Source of the DNA: Agapanthus africanus
Taxonomy: Eukaryota > Streptophyta > Magnoliopsida > Asparagales > Amaryllidaceae
Reading direction: 5' to 3'
Assembly (NCBI GenBank): GCA_030015575.1
Contig: CM057338.1
Location: 135,557,546-135,621,545, forward strand
Length of the DNA stretch: 64,000 nucleotides
This document shows, one piece after another, positions 32,974-44,461 of this stretch; the stretch's first letter is position 1, and every line of letters begins with the position of its first letter. The notes beneath the pieces are model-generated. The model saw only the letters and a program-made list of their open reading frames with translations, made no database searches and was not told where the DNA came from. The position numbers and the translations under genes were made by a program.

Positions 32974-35160
32974 TGTTAGTGTGTATGCCCTAGAGGCCAT
33001 TACTGTATCATACTAGCTTGTATATTACTTAATGGAAGCTTGGGATATTCACAGTTGTATAGACAATCTTGCTCAAAATGGTAGTATGCTACTTGGTTTG
33101 TCTCTACTTCAATATGTGCATGTGTTTCTTTTAGCATATCGCTTATATACATATTAGTAGAGCCCTTAGGATCTTTGCTTGATTACCAGCGTTGTGATGG
33201 CGCTCACACTCGTGGGGGCTGGGTAATCCATAAGCACATCCTTATACTGGTCCCTAGTTGTAGGACTATCGAGACAGGGCATCGATACTCCAGAGTAGAC
33301 TAGCGTATGCACTTCTCATCCCAGCAGGGGAGACGGTCTGTCCCACAGCCATCAGTACGTCGTGCTTGAGATAGTATACAGGTGCTCGTTAGGTTATGAG
33401 TACACTGGACATGACTCGTCGGGAACTGTTGGTTGGTATTATACCTATCGTCAGTTATCAGTTCCCAGGTGACATGAGTTCAGCTTAGTCCGCCGACTTG
33501 ACACTGTCACTTCGCTTCGTGTGTGTTCCCACTGTACTTAGATTACTACCCTACCATGGCTCAAAGGAGTCGTGCAAACAGGTAGTAGTTGGATGCAGTC
33601 CCGAAGCACTTGGAGGCAGTGACGGTTAGACAGGATTCGTCTCTCCCGGTATTGGTGGTTGACATCGCGCTGTGTCTGGGAGAGCCATTACACAAGTAGT
33701 CCCTGGCCAGGGCAAGCGAGATATACTGGTAGGTTTCCAGTGTTATCTCAGGGTGTTCTGGGCTACACTCCGACACGACTTCTACCGCTATTAGGGGACT
33801 GACGTTCACCGCCCCCCTAGGCCCGCCATGCGATGTATCAGACGAACGGACCGGACTGTACCGAGATTGTCACATACAGGCTCAGTAGGAGTTCGGATGG
33901 GTTTACCTCATCGGCCTTCTTATCGACATCTACCTGGGGACCGTTACGTACAGCTAGTGCCGCTTGCGGTCTGTGGTTAAACCCACTGCCAGCGTAGTGT
34001 CGAGTCTTTAGAGTCCCACACAGAGAGTTTCCCTGCACTGAGCGAAACGTGTAGAGGCCGTATGGTTTTACGGCAGGGCTACGATCACTTACGTGCACTT
34101 GTGTGCGTATGCTGTTCGGGCAGGCAATACTAGTGGGCTTTGGTTTAAGCCAGATCCTAGTATTGCACAGATGGATTTGATTTGTCTTCTGTGTATTCGT
34201 ATTCTACGGAATGCGGATGCGGGTGTGTATGCACAGTTTTGAGGAGCGGTGAAGGAGGAGGTGCCCCATTAGGGTTTTGGCAGTTGGTTCGGCCAAAACC
34301 GTAATGTGGCACACTCATTAGGGTTTTGACAATTCGTTTGGTCAAAACCGTTATGAGCCGGAGACATTGTTTACTAATCCTTTTAGTGATAGTTTAGTGA
34401 TGGCTAATTGCATTGACCATTTGACCACTTAGACCTCTCTTGACTTTGTTGTCCCGTTGACCGTGTTGACCATTGACCTTCAAGAGAAATCTACACTCTT
34501 CTTTCATTTTCTTTTTAATTCTTGAGTTATGATAATGGTCAATTCAATGTGCAATCAACTTTATCATGATAGGATTAGTAATGATGATTTTAGTGTATTA
34601 TTGCAACCATGGTTCATTTCATTTGGGTTAATCTTTTCATTATTCTCTTCTCATTCTCTTTCTTGAAGTGAGAAGAAAAAGAAAAGCTCCATGGTTGATA
34701 AGTTTCTCCTTCTTCTTCCTCCTCTTGATCTCATCTTTTGATCTCATGTGTTGAGAGAAAAAGATCCCACAAAGACAAACACATCCATACATCTCCTCTA
34801 CACATCCTAGGGCTTCTTGACTAGCAATCTTTTTGCCCTAGTTACCTCGGCTCAAGGTGGAGCTCGGTGTACATCTCTCGGGTGGATCGTCTTCGACTCA
34901 AGAAGGCCGCGGAGGTTCCCAAGGTCCGTATCGACGCTTGGAGCTTGGATGGAACCGCGGGACAGCGGAATGATGACCCAAAGGACCAGTTCCGTGAGGT
35001 ATATTTTCTACAGCATAGTAGTTAAAAGCTCTAGTAGTTTACTAGTTTCTTGTTTAGCCAAGATCCTTGCTTTTGAGTCCATGTTGCCTTGAGCCAAAAT
35101 TATTGTTTTTCGCCGTTTCCGCCTCCCCGTAAGAACCGGGGTGAGCAACATGGACTTACA
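32974..35160 (+). repeat. Inner copia 3' LTR
   Basis: TGTTAGTG to GGACTTACA, followed by GTCGC. It is very similar to 24979-27152. The LTR hairpin is partly decayed here (about 34193-34220). Confidence 0.94.
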
Positions 35161-35165
35161 GTCGC

Positions 35166-36136
35166 ATGGTTTTGCGACAGGGTTCGTTCACATCCGCGCA
35201 CTTGTGCACGTTTGGTGTCCGGGCAGTCGTTATTAGCGGGCTTTGGTTTGAGCCAGATCTTCGTATATATTTTGGGGTTAGTTTTATCTCATTGTATTCG
35301 TGTTCCTCGGAACACGAATGCGGGTGTGTATGCACAGTTGTTTGAGGCGGAGGAAGAGTATTCTCATTAGGGTTTTGGTACGGGTGTGTATGCACAGTTG
35401 AAAGTTGTCGTTTACCAAACCATAATAAACATGTGAATTATGATTAATAATTAAAAGGAAATTGAGTTATAGTTAGGGTTGTTGACATTTTGACCAAGGT
35501 TGACTTGTTGACCGAGGTTGAAACTTTGACCATCATCATTTCAAGCAAAGATACTCTTTGATCTTTGCAAAACACATTAAATGTGAAATGATAATGGTCA
35601 TATCAAACCAACCATCACCTTTTTCATTTTGATTAATATTGTTAATTATTAATTCATATATATATGATATGGTTGTTATTTTCATATCATAATCTCATTC
35701 TCATTCTCTCTCATCCTTTCTTCTTCCTCTTCCTCTAGCTCAAGGAAAATTCATCTCATGTGTTGAGAAACATTTCCTTTGAGATAAAACACCCAAAGCC
35801 ACTCTCTACTCATCCTAAGGTTGAAGGTCTAGCAAGCCGGATACTTTAGTTTCCTCAAGTTCGAGGAAGGAGCTCAAGGTAGAGACCCTCAGGTGGATCC
35901 ATCTTCAGCAAGAGAAGGCGACGAGGAGAGAACTATCCGACCACCACAAAGAGTCCAAGAGAAGGAGTTCAAGTTAAGGTATAACCCCTAACCGAGTAGG
36001 TAAAGCTCTAGTTAGTTGCTAGTGTGTAGTTTAGCAAAGATCCGTGTTTTATAGTCCATGTTACCATAACCCAAAAAATCGTTTTTCACCGTTTCCGCAA
36101 GCCCGAAAGAACCGGGAGAGGTAACGTGGACTTACA
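35166..36136 (+). repeat. Outer copia 5' LTR, second part
   Basis: Resumes after the GTCGC duplication and ends GGACTTACA. It contains a near-perfect hairpin (35296-35319: ATTCGTGTTCC-TC-GGAACACGAAT), two copies of CGGGTGTGTATGCACAGTTG (about 35321 and 35380) and a TTGAC cluster (35482, 35490, 35500, 35508, 35526). Confidence 0.92.
35296..35319 (+). other. LTR hairpin of copia family (outer)
   Basis: Eleven paired bases and a tight loop. The same sequence is at 43380-43403 in the 3' LTR. The inner element keeps a stem here with swapped base pairs. Confidence 0.85.
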
Positions 36137-36137
36137 G

Positions 36138-36155
36138 TGGTATCAGAGCCTAGCT
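36138..36155 (+). promoter_or_regulatory. Primer binding site of outer copia
   Basis: TGGTATCAGAGCCTAGCT, 1 nt after the LTR end; initiator tRNA-Met type. Confidence 0.9.
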
Positions 36156-38223
36156 AAACACACCCTAGCATGTTAGCAAAGTATCTAGAATTTCGATCGG
36201 ACAAAAAAACCGCAAAACACCCCAAAAAATTCAAGTTTCTGCCGATTTTTATTTCTGCTCAAAAAATAATAAATCAAGTACTAAAAATCGGCTCAGGCTT
36301 TTTAAAGAACAGGCAAGAAAAACGATCCAGTGAGTCGACCAACTCACCGCGGATCCGCGGCAAGAGCTTGCTCCTGCCGCGGATCCGCGGCCGAGTTGAC
36401 TCGGCCATGGATCGTTTCTCCTGCAGTGTTCTTATGTTGGTGTTTTGTGATTTTTAGGATGGTTTGTTTCTGCTCAGAATTTCCAGAGAAAAAATTTGTT
36501 TTTCGGGTGGTTACAAATCCGTATTTTGATCGATTTTCCATAGACTTTGGCTAATGGGTTGTATCTGTAATGTTATATATGTACTAAACGTCTGCTAATC
36601 GCTATACGTCGATTAGTGGGGGTTATACATATCTGTGATCTGTAATGTTGATGGTATGTGTATATGAATTCGTTGGATTGTCGCGGATGAATAGCCGGGG
36701 ATTGTGAGATGAGAGTTTTTTCTTTATCTTTCAATTCGTGTAATATGTATATTTGATGTAATATTATTTGTATGGCCACACATCCGGGATGAGGTTGTAG
36801 CCGCCATTTTATAATTTATTTTTACTGTTTTTGCTCCTAGGATAGACCCAAGGTGGGGTGTACAAACTACCGGGTATCTCGAAGTGCCGAGTGGCCTACT
36901 CACGTCGTTGAGGGAGGTTGCTTCGCTTCGGGTACTTGGCGGGTAGTTTGCCGCACCCGTAGGGGTCTAGGGTGGGGTATTGGCTATTCATCGCGACCGT
37001 GTAATCCGCTTTTTGTTACAGGCTCGTACGGAATGCGGATTCCTAGTATATCCAATGTATTCATCTGTGATCTGGAATGGCTATCATTGCATCTGAAGAA
37101 TGTGTATATATCTATATATGATATCTATTTAGGCGTTGCTTATGTTTTGCATCCACGCTAGTCCAGCCCCCGCTCTGTCGTTGGTTAAGTAACCTAACGG
37201 GTGATGACGGGACCCCGTGGCGAATGCGGATGGCATAAGCGTACGTCATATTTTCGTTTTTTTCTGCAATGGTAGGATTAAATGATGGGACGCATTAAAA
37301 TTAATGCAAGAAAATAAACCGAGTAAAAGTCGTTGGAACACTTCAAAACCACTCGGTTCTTTTCAAAAACCAACTTTTAAATGCGGAGCTTGAACCACTC
37401 CTTTTAAAAGCTATCTCATTCCATCGATTATATCAAGTTCACTACGTTCACGGTTTCGCCAAAACCATTCGTAGGCCTCCATCATTTCAGTTAAATATTC
37501 GATAGTATTCAAGCTATGTATTTTGACCTCACGCCAAGGCATAGTGACTGGTAGCTGCCGGATATTTATCTGTTGCATAGATAGAATGTGTTGGTTTGAG
37601 ACAGTCATACTGCTATTTTGGCCTACGTCAAGGGTAGGTACGGGTGGGTTCAAATTAACCTGGATAATGATGGCTAGAACTTGACATGTGACTTATGACA
37701 TTTTGACCTCACGCCAAGGTCATAAGAGCATGGGGCAAAAATTCACATCGGGAGTTTCAAAAGAAACTGAAACTTGCTAGCGCTGCATACCATTTGGAGT
37801 GATGATTCTGGTAAGATTCCTTCAGTTTTGTCACGCGATGATATTTAGATCCCGATCGTACTGTGAGTATATGCTACTCCTCGAAAAATTTCTCACTTAA
37901 CAATCAATGCTATAAACCTAGTAGGTGTCTAGAAAGGTGTTAGCGAGGCTACGCCTCCAGGGAAAAGTGGTTATTTAATTAAGGAACTTCATGAAAGCGT
38001 TGGAAAACCTCCCTCGAAGTACCGACACTGGCCTGGCTGAACGGTTAAGCAAGTATTATACGGTGAGATTGATCCCGACTAATTCTTCCTTTATGGTTTG
38101 AGGAGGGATTCGAGAGACAGTGGGAGCCATCCTGTTTAGACAAACTAAAAACCACTCTAAACTTGCAAGAGCATCATGCTAAAGTGTTTCTTCTCTCTCT
38201 CCTAATTGCAGCGACCAATCGAC
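36156..38223 (+). other. Outer copia leader, ~2 kb untranslated
   Basis: Homologous to the inner leader over its whole length. It holds the paired GC palindrome (36347-36392) and diverged copies of the TTGAC...(G/C)TCAA motif near 37520, 37617 and 37705. A pyrimidine tract with TTGCAG ends about 12 nt before the gag ATG at 38224. The frame 36853-37161 resembles one in the inner leader only in its first ~45 codons. Confidence 0.75.
36332..36404 (+). other. Paired GC palindrome and extended stem in copia leader (outer)
   Basis: CCGCGGATCCGCGGC (36347-36361) and GCCGCGGATCCGCGGCC (36376-36392) flank AAGAGCTTGCTCCT, which also pairs (AAGAGC with GCTCCT, one mismatch). Outside, AACTC pairs with GAGTT and GAGTC with GACTC. 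The whole can fold as one long hairpin. It starts about 195 nt after the PBS. Confidence 0.85.
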
Positions 38224-38922
38224 ATGACTGGACTTAACTTATCACTAGATAAAAATATACTGACAGGGCCAAACTACAAAGATTGGCTCAGGAATGTCAA
38301 AATGGCAATCACTTACGACAAGTTGGGGTATCTCCTTACCACCAAAGCTCCCCCTGTCCCAGGTCCCACCTCCAGCGTCGCGGATATAGAAATCCATAAG
38401 ATATGGGAGATCGATTGCGCGAAGGCCAAGTGCCTCGTGCTTGCCTCTATGGACAATGAACATCAGAGGAGGCACGAGAATATGGACCTGCAATCCATAT
38501 TTCTTCATACAAAAGAACTGTATGGAGAGCAATCCCGTATCGCCAGATACGAAGTCTCGAAAAAGTTGTTTTCGACAAAATTGGCCGTCAGATCATCGGT
38601 AGCGGAATACGTGCTTAAGATGATTGGCTTCATTGAAGAGCTCGCGGACCTTGGGACCACGTTAGAGAATGAGCTCTACACGGACTTGATTCTCCAGTCC
38701 CTTCCTTCCACTTACGCCCAGTTTATCCTAAACTTCAACATGCAAGGAAAAGAGGTTGAACTTTCCGAACTTCTGAACATGTTGAGGAGTGCTGAGAGCA
38801 CCCTACAGAAAGGTAGGGAAACATCCACTTTGTTTGTAGGAGGATCTTCCTCTTCTAAGTCCAAGGCGAAAAGCCAAGGGAAAGAAGAAGAAAGCCCCCG
38901 CCAAACCAAGGGGCGGTGTTAG
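38224..38922 (+). pseudogene. gag: Outer copia gag
   Basis: The ATG at 38224 starts MTGLNLSLDKNILTGPNYKDW, the usual N-terminus of copia Gag (UBN2-type domain). Typical pieces follow: WEIDCAKAKCLVLASMD, LYGEQSRIARYEVSKKL, LQSLPSTYAQFILNFNM. It would form the particle shell. The frame ends in a TAG at 38920 after a basic, Ser/Lys-rich stretch; the zinc knuckle lies in the next frame, so a frameshift separates them. This is the only nearly complete copia gag in the window. Confidence 0.92.
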
Positions 38923-39178
38923 TAAAGTGGATACGAAGGGAAAGGCAAAGGAAACAAAGATAGCGGGAAAACTTGTGGGAAAGGAAGAATGCTTTTACTG
39001 TCACAAGAGTGGACACTGGAAAAAGGATTGCAGGGCTTGGAAGGCCAGTAACCAGGATCTGAAGCAAGTTGCGGATTTAGCTTCAGGTGTGTATGTTATT
39101 GAAAACTGTCTTTCAATAAACTCTACTTCCTGGGTATTGGATACCGGATCAGGATCTCATATCTGTAATTCTTTGTAG
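38923..39178 (+). pseudogene. Outer copia zinc knuckle and protease start
   Basis: The frame from 38927 has CFYCHKSGHWKKDC, a perfect C-x2-C-x4-H-x4-C knuckle, and SWVLDTGSGSHICNSL with the protease D-T-G. A TAG at 39176-39178 replaces the CAG of the inner copy, a C to T change. Confidence 0.92.
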
Positions 39179-41488
39179 GCACTGAGAAGGCGTAGGGTTT
39201 TGAAGGCAGGTGATATGACCCTCAGAGTTGCAAACGGAGCTGGCATGGATGCTGAGTCTGTAGGGGACTATCACCTAGGAATGTCAGATGGACATGTTTT
39301 TTTTTTGCGTGATTGTTATTTTGTACCCAATGCAACCTGTAATATCATATCTGTATCTTTATTATCTAAAGAAGGTTATGAATTTGCATTTGTAAGTAAT
39401 GTTGTGAACATTCACCTTAATCAAGTTTTGATTGGGTCGGGTACATTAAACAATGGTATATACGTATTAAACCAACTACAGATTTTCAATATCCAGAATA
39501 CACACAAAAGAAAGTCTCCAGAAATCAATCATGCTTTCTTATGGCATTGTAGACTGGGTCACATCAATGAGAGAAGGTTGACGAAGTTACATACAGAAGG
39601 ATATTTGGATCCGTTCGATTATCATTCATATACAACTTGTCAATCCTGTCTCAAAGGAAAGATGACAAAGACTCCGTTCACTGGACACGGAGTAAGTGCG
39701 AGCGAGCTCTTGGGGCTCGTACACAGCGATGTGTGCGGTCCAATATCTACACATGCGCGAAGCGGTTATTCTTACTTCATTAATTTTACGGATGATTTTT
39801 CAAGGTTCGGACATATCTTCTTAATGAAGCATAAATCTGAAGCCTTTGAAAAGTTCCAGGAATACAAGAATGAAGTAGAAAAACAAACAGGCAAAAGTAT
39901 CAAGACACTAAGATCTGATCGAGGTAGTGAATACTTAAGTGCTGAGTTCCTGGATTACTTAAAAGAGAATCGAATTCTCTCTCAGCTTACTCCGCAACAT
40001 AACGGTGTATCGGAGAGACGGAACCAAACCCTATTGGATATGGTACGGTCCATGATGAGTAACGCTGAGTTGCCGCGATCATTCTGGGGATATGCGCTAG
40101 AATCAGCTGCATACCTTTTGAACCGAGTTCCGACTAAGACTGCGCCTACCACACCATATGAGATATGGAGTAGGAAGAAACCCTATTTTCAATATCTGAA
40201 GATTTGGGGATGTCCATCTTTTGTCAAAAAGCAGCATGCGGACAAACTCGAGGCACGCTCAGTACTGTGCAAGTTTGTGGGATACCTAAAGAACTCCAGG
40301 GGATATCTTTTCTATTACGCAGAGGAACAAAAGGATTTTGTTTCTCGTAATGCCTACTTTCTAGAACACCAGTTCTTAGAAAAGGAAATTAGTGGGAGCG
40401 CAATAGAACTGGAAGAAATTCCAGAACCACAGACTATTACTGAAAGCTTAGTTGAACCAGAAGGTTCGAAAGAACAGGACATTCCTACGCCGCTCCGCAG
40501 GAGTAGTATGCAATCTCATCCGCCTGAGAGATACTACGATTTTCTCATAGACGGGGATAGAGAGGATTTCATCATTAATTATGATGAGCCGACTACCTTC
40601 CAGCAGGCCATTCAGAGCGTTGACTCGGTAAAATGGCTGGATGCAATGCGGACCGAGATGGAGTCCATGTACACCAACAAAGTATGGACTTTGGACGTTG
40701 CTCCAGATGGGGTAAAACCCATAGGATGCAAGTGGATCTTCAAAAGGAAGATTGGTATAAATGGACAGGTTGAGACCTATAAAGCTAGACTTGTTGCAAA
40801 GGGTTTTCGTCAAAGACCTAGTTTGGACTATGACGAAACCTTTTCTCCAGTGGCTATGCTGAAATCCATTCGGATCCTTCTTGCCATTGCTGCCTTCCAC
40901 GATTATGAAATTTGGCAGATGGACGTAAAGACCGCTTTTCTAAATGGAAATTTAGAGGAGTGTGTCTATATGGACCAGCCAGAGGGTTTCATTCAGAGTG
41001 GGAGCAGCGGAAAGGTGTGCAAGTTGCTTAAGTCCATTTATGGACTGAAGCAGGCATCGCGGAGTTGGAACATCTGTTTTGATGAGACGGTCAAAGAATT
41101 TGGCTTTATAAAAAATCCAGATGAACCATGCATCTATAGTAGATTTGTAGCACGAACTATCATATTCCTCGTTTTATACGTGGATGACATTCTCTTGATA
41201 GGAAATGACATTCCTATGCTACAATCTGTCAAAGGATTCTTGTCACACAGGTTCTCCATGAAAGACCTGGGTGATGCCTCTTATATTCTGGGGATCCGGA
41301 TCCATCGTGATAGATCCAAAAGGATATTAGGACTTTCACAGTCCAGGTACATCGACACCATACTGAAAAGATTCAGTATGGAAGATTCCAAGCGCGGTAA
41401 TCTACCGGCTTGTCACGGGATCACCCTCTCCAAAGAGATGTCTCCCAAGACTGATTTGGAAAGGGATCACATGTCTATTATACCCTAA
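39179..41488 (+). pseudogene. pol: Outer copia polyprotein: protease, integrase, reverse transcriptase
   Basis: A 762-codon frame from 39200. It holds the rest of the protease region, the GAG-pre-integrase motif (FLWHCRLGHINERRL), integrase and most of RT. Integrase keeps HSDVCGP, RSDRGSEY and NGVSERR, but a 4-residue in-frame deletion (PPYT of the inner copy) shortens the last interval from 35 to 31. RT has the intact active site YVDDILLIGND. The frame ends at a TAA at 41486-41488, where the inner copy has TAC. The sequence beyond is still open after the stop. Confidence 0.93.
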
Positions 41489-42162
41489 GCTTCTGCGGTA
41501 GGCTCTATAATGTATGCGATGTTGTGTACCAGACCAGATGTAGCTTATGCACTGAGTGTGGTAAGCCGGTATCAGTCAAACCCTGGAAAGAAGCACTGGA
41601 TAGCGGTAAAGAACATTCTCAAGTACCTGAGAAGGACTAAGGAGATGTTCTTGGTGTATGGCGGAAAAGACCTCCAGATTGAGGCCTTTGCTGACTCCAG
41701 CTTCCAGAGTGACAAGGATGATTCCAAGTCCATGTCGGGTTTTGTCTTTACCCTCAATGGAGGGGCGGTGTGTTGGAAGAGTTCCAAACAGGAAACCATT
41801 GCTGACTCGACAATGGAAGCAGAATATATCGCTGCATCTGATGCCGTAAAAGAAGCCGTCTGGATGAGGAAGGTCTTGAAGGAACTTCAGGTGGTTCCGT
41901 CCCTTGTTGATCCAATACCTCTGTACTGCGACAAAAACAGGCTATATCTTTAGCGAAGGAACCCAGGTCCCATCAGAAATCCAGACACATCTTATGGCGG
42001 TATCACCTGATCAGGGAGATCGTGGATCGCCAGGAGATCGAGGTTCGGAGGGTTGCATCAGAAGATAACACTGCAGATCCATTCATGAAGGCCTTGCCCC
42101 AGACTCAGTTCGAGCGGCTGATCGAGATGATAGGTCTTCGATACGCCAATACATGGCCTTAG
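41489..42162 (+). pseudogene. Outer copia RT end and RNase H
   Basis: Continues after the TAA with MYAMLCTRPDVAYALSVVSRY and RNase H motifs (EAFADSSFQSDKDD, TMEAEYIAASDA). A small deletion near 41935 shifts the frame, and the final part (HLIREIVDRQEIEVRR) is in another frame, ending at TAG near 42160. Confidence 0.9.
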
Positions 42163-42163
42163 T

Positions 42164-42176
42164 TCAAGTGAGAGAT
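42164..42176 (+). promoter_or_regulatory. PPT of outer copia
   Basis: TCAAGTGAGAGAT directly before the 3' LTR. Confidence 0.85.
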
Positions 42177-44220
42177 TGTTAGTGTATATGCCCTAGAGGC
42201 CATTACTGTATCATACTAGTTTGTATATTACTTGATGGAAGCTTGGGATATTCACAGTTGTATAGACAATCTTGCTCGAAATGGTAGTATGCTACTTGGT
42301 TTGTCTCTGCTTTAATGTGTACATGTGTTTCTTTTAGCATATCACCTATACGCATTAGTAGAGCCCTTAGGATCTTTGCTTGATTACCAGCGTTGTGATG
42401 GCAGTCACACTCATGGGGGCTGGGTAATCTACAAGCACATCCTTATATATACGTCCCTGGTCATGGGATTATCGAGACGGGGCATCGATACTCTGGAGTA
42501 GACTAGCGTATGTGCTTCTCATCCCAGCAGGGGAGACGGTCTGTCCCACAGCCGTCAGTACGTCGTACTTGAGATAGTATGCGGGTGCTCGTTAGGTTAC
42601 GAGTATACTGGACAAGACTCGTCGGGAGCTGTTAGTTGGTACTATACCTATAGTCAGTTATCAGTTCCCAGGTGACATGAGTACAGCTTAGTCCGTTGAC
42701 TTGACACTGTCACTTCGCCTCGAGTGTGTTCCCACTGTACTTTGATTACTACCCTACCACGGCTCAAAAGAGTCGTGCAAACAAGTAGTAGTTGGGTGCA
42801 GTCCTGAAGCACTTGGAGGCAGTGATGGTTAGATAGGATTCGTCTGTCCCGGTATTGGGAGTTGATATCACGCTGTGTCTAGGAGAGCTATTACACATTG
42901 TCGTCCCTGGCCAGGGCAAGCGAGATATACTGGTAGGTTTCCAGTGTTATCTCAGGGTGTTCTGGGCTACACTCCGACACGACTTGTACCGCTATTAGGG
43001 GACTGACGTTTACCACCCCCTAGGCCCGCCATGCGATATTATCAGACAAACAGACCGGACTGTACGGAGATTGTCACATACAGGCTCAGTAGGAGTTCGG
43101 ATGGGTTCGCCTCATTAGTCTTCATATCGGCATCTACCTGGGGGCCGTTACGTACAGCTAGTACCGCTTGCGGTCTGTGGTTAAACCCACTGCCAGCGTA
43201 GTTTCGAGTCTTTAGAGTCCCACACAGAGGGTTATTCTCCTTTGGGCAAAACAGATTGCGACAAGGTTCGTTCACATCCGGGCACTTGTGCACGTTCGGT
43301 GTCCAGGCATTCATTACTAGCGGGCTCTGGTTTGAGCCAGATCCCAGTATATGTTTTGAGGTTAGTTTTATCTCATTGTATTCGTGTTCCTCGGAACACG
43401 AATGCGGGTGTGTATGCACAGTTGTTTGAGGTGGAGGAAGAGAATTCTTATTAGGGTTTTGGTACGGGTGTGTATGCACAGTTGACACTTGTCGTTTACC
43501 AAACACTAATAAACATGTGAATTATGATTAATAGTTAAAAGGAAATTGAGTTATGGTTAGGGTTGTTGACATTTTGACCAAGGTTGACTTGTTGACCGAG
43601 GTTGAAACTTTGGCCATCATCATTTCAAGCAAAGATGCTCTTTGATCTTTGCAAAACACATTAAATGTGAAATGATAATGGTCATAACAAACCAACCATC
43701 ACCTTTTTCATTTTGATTAATATTGTTAATTATTAATTCACATATATATGATATGGTTGTTATTTTCATATCATAATCTCATTCTCATTCTCTCTCATCC
43801 TTTCATCTTTCTCTTCCTCTAGCTTAAGGAAAATTCATCTCATGTGTTGAGAAACATTTCCTTTGAGATAAAACACCCAAAACCACTCTCTACTCATCCT
43901 AAGATTGAAGGTCTAGCAAGACGGACACTTTAGTTTCCTCAAGTTCGAGGAAGGAGCTCAAGGTAAAGACCCTCAGGTGGATCCATCTTCAGCAAGAGAA
44001 GGCGACGAGGAGAGAACCATCCGACCACCACACGAAGTCCAAGAGAAGGAGTTCAAGTTGAGGTATAACCCCTAACCGAGTAGGTAAAGCTCTAGTTAGT
44101 TTCTAGTGTGTAGTTTAGCAAAGATCCGTATTTTATAGTCCATGTTACCATAACCCAAAAAATCGTTTTTCACCGTTTCCGCAAGCCCGAAAGAACCGGG
44201 CGAGGTAACGTGGACTTACA
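42177..44220 (+). repeat. Outer copia 3' LTR
   Basis: 2044 bp, TGTTAGTG to GGACTTACA, followed by GACTT. Compared with the reconstructed 5' LTR it has a small deletion near 43250. It carries the hairpin at 43380-43403 and a TTGAC cluster near 43563-43595. Confidence 0.94.
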
Positions 44221-44461
44221 GACTTGATATAAGAAGAACGACCGAAGGCGATTGTTGATCGAAGAGAAAAGGTCCTTAAGAACAAGATTATCCCTCTCGT
44301 ACTTGTTTCATAGGGGAATCGCTCGCATGGAGAATCGACTTGGCAACGAGAAGCCGAGATTTGACAGAAGTTTCCACACCTCTTCTCGTAGTTTCATGCT
44401 TATTTGTCCTTTCTTGTTCCGGGAATTTCAAGGACGAAATTATTTTTTTAGTTGGGTATAA
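44221..44461 (+). pseudogene. Chromovirus B C-terminal tail (chromodomain-like) and PPT
   Basis: After the GACTT duplication the chromovirus frame resumes with text like KVLKNKIIPLV, then a stretch with ESTWQREAE and KFPHLFS, the end of a Tekay-type chromodomain (W...EATWE...E...YP.LF). Two stops and a frameshift break it. Chromodomains tether integrase to heterochromatin. The end, AAGGACGAAATTATTTTTTT and AGTTGGGTATA, is the usual Tekay-type region before the 3' LTR. Confidence 0.85.

Larger units (their letters stand above)
24979..35160 (+). mobile_element. Inner copia element, 10.2 kb, same family as outer
   Basis: A complete structure with LTRs of 2174 and 2187 bp, PBS, long leader, gag-protease, integrase, RT-RNase H and PPT. 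It sits inside the 5' LTR of a relative. Its LTRs look more alike than those of the outer copia, in line with being the youngest insertion here. Reading frames are broken, and the RT active site is altered. Confidence 0.94.
23888..44220 (+). mobile_element. Outer copia element (Angela/BARE-like), split by inner copy
   Basis: LTRs start TGTTAGTG and end GGACTTACA. The 5' LTR is in two pieces (23888-24978 and 35166-36136) around the inner copia; the 3' LTR is 42177-44220. PBS, ~2 kb leader, gag, protease, integrase and RT-RNase H follow in Ty1/copia order (integrase before RT). LTR and leader of about 2 kb each and RT text such as YVDDILLIGNDIP suggest the Angela/BARE side of copia; that subgroup is inferred. 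Confidence 0.93.
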
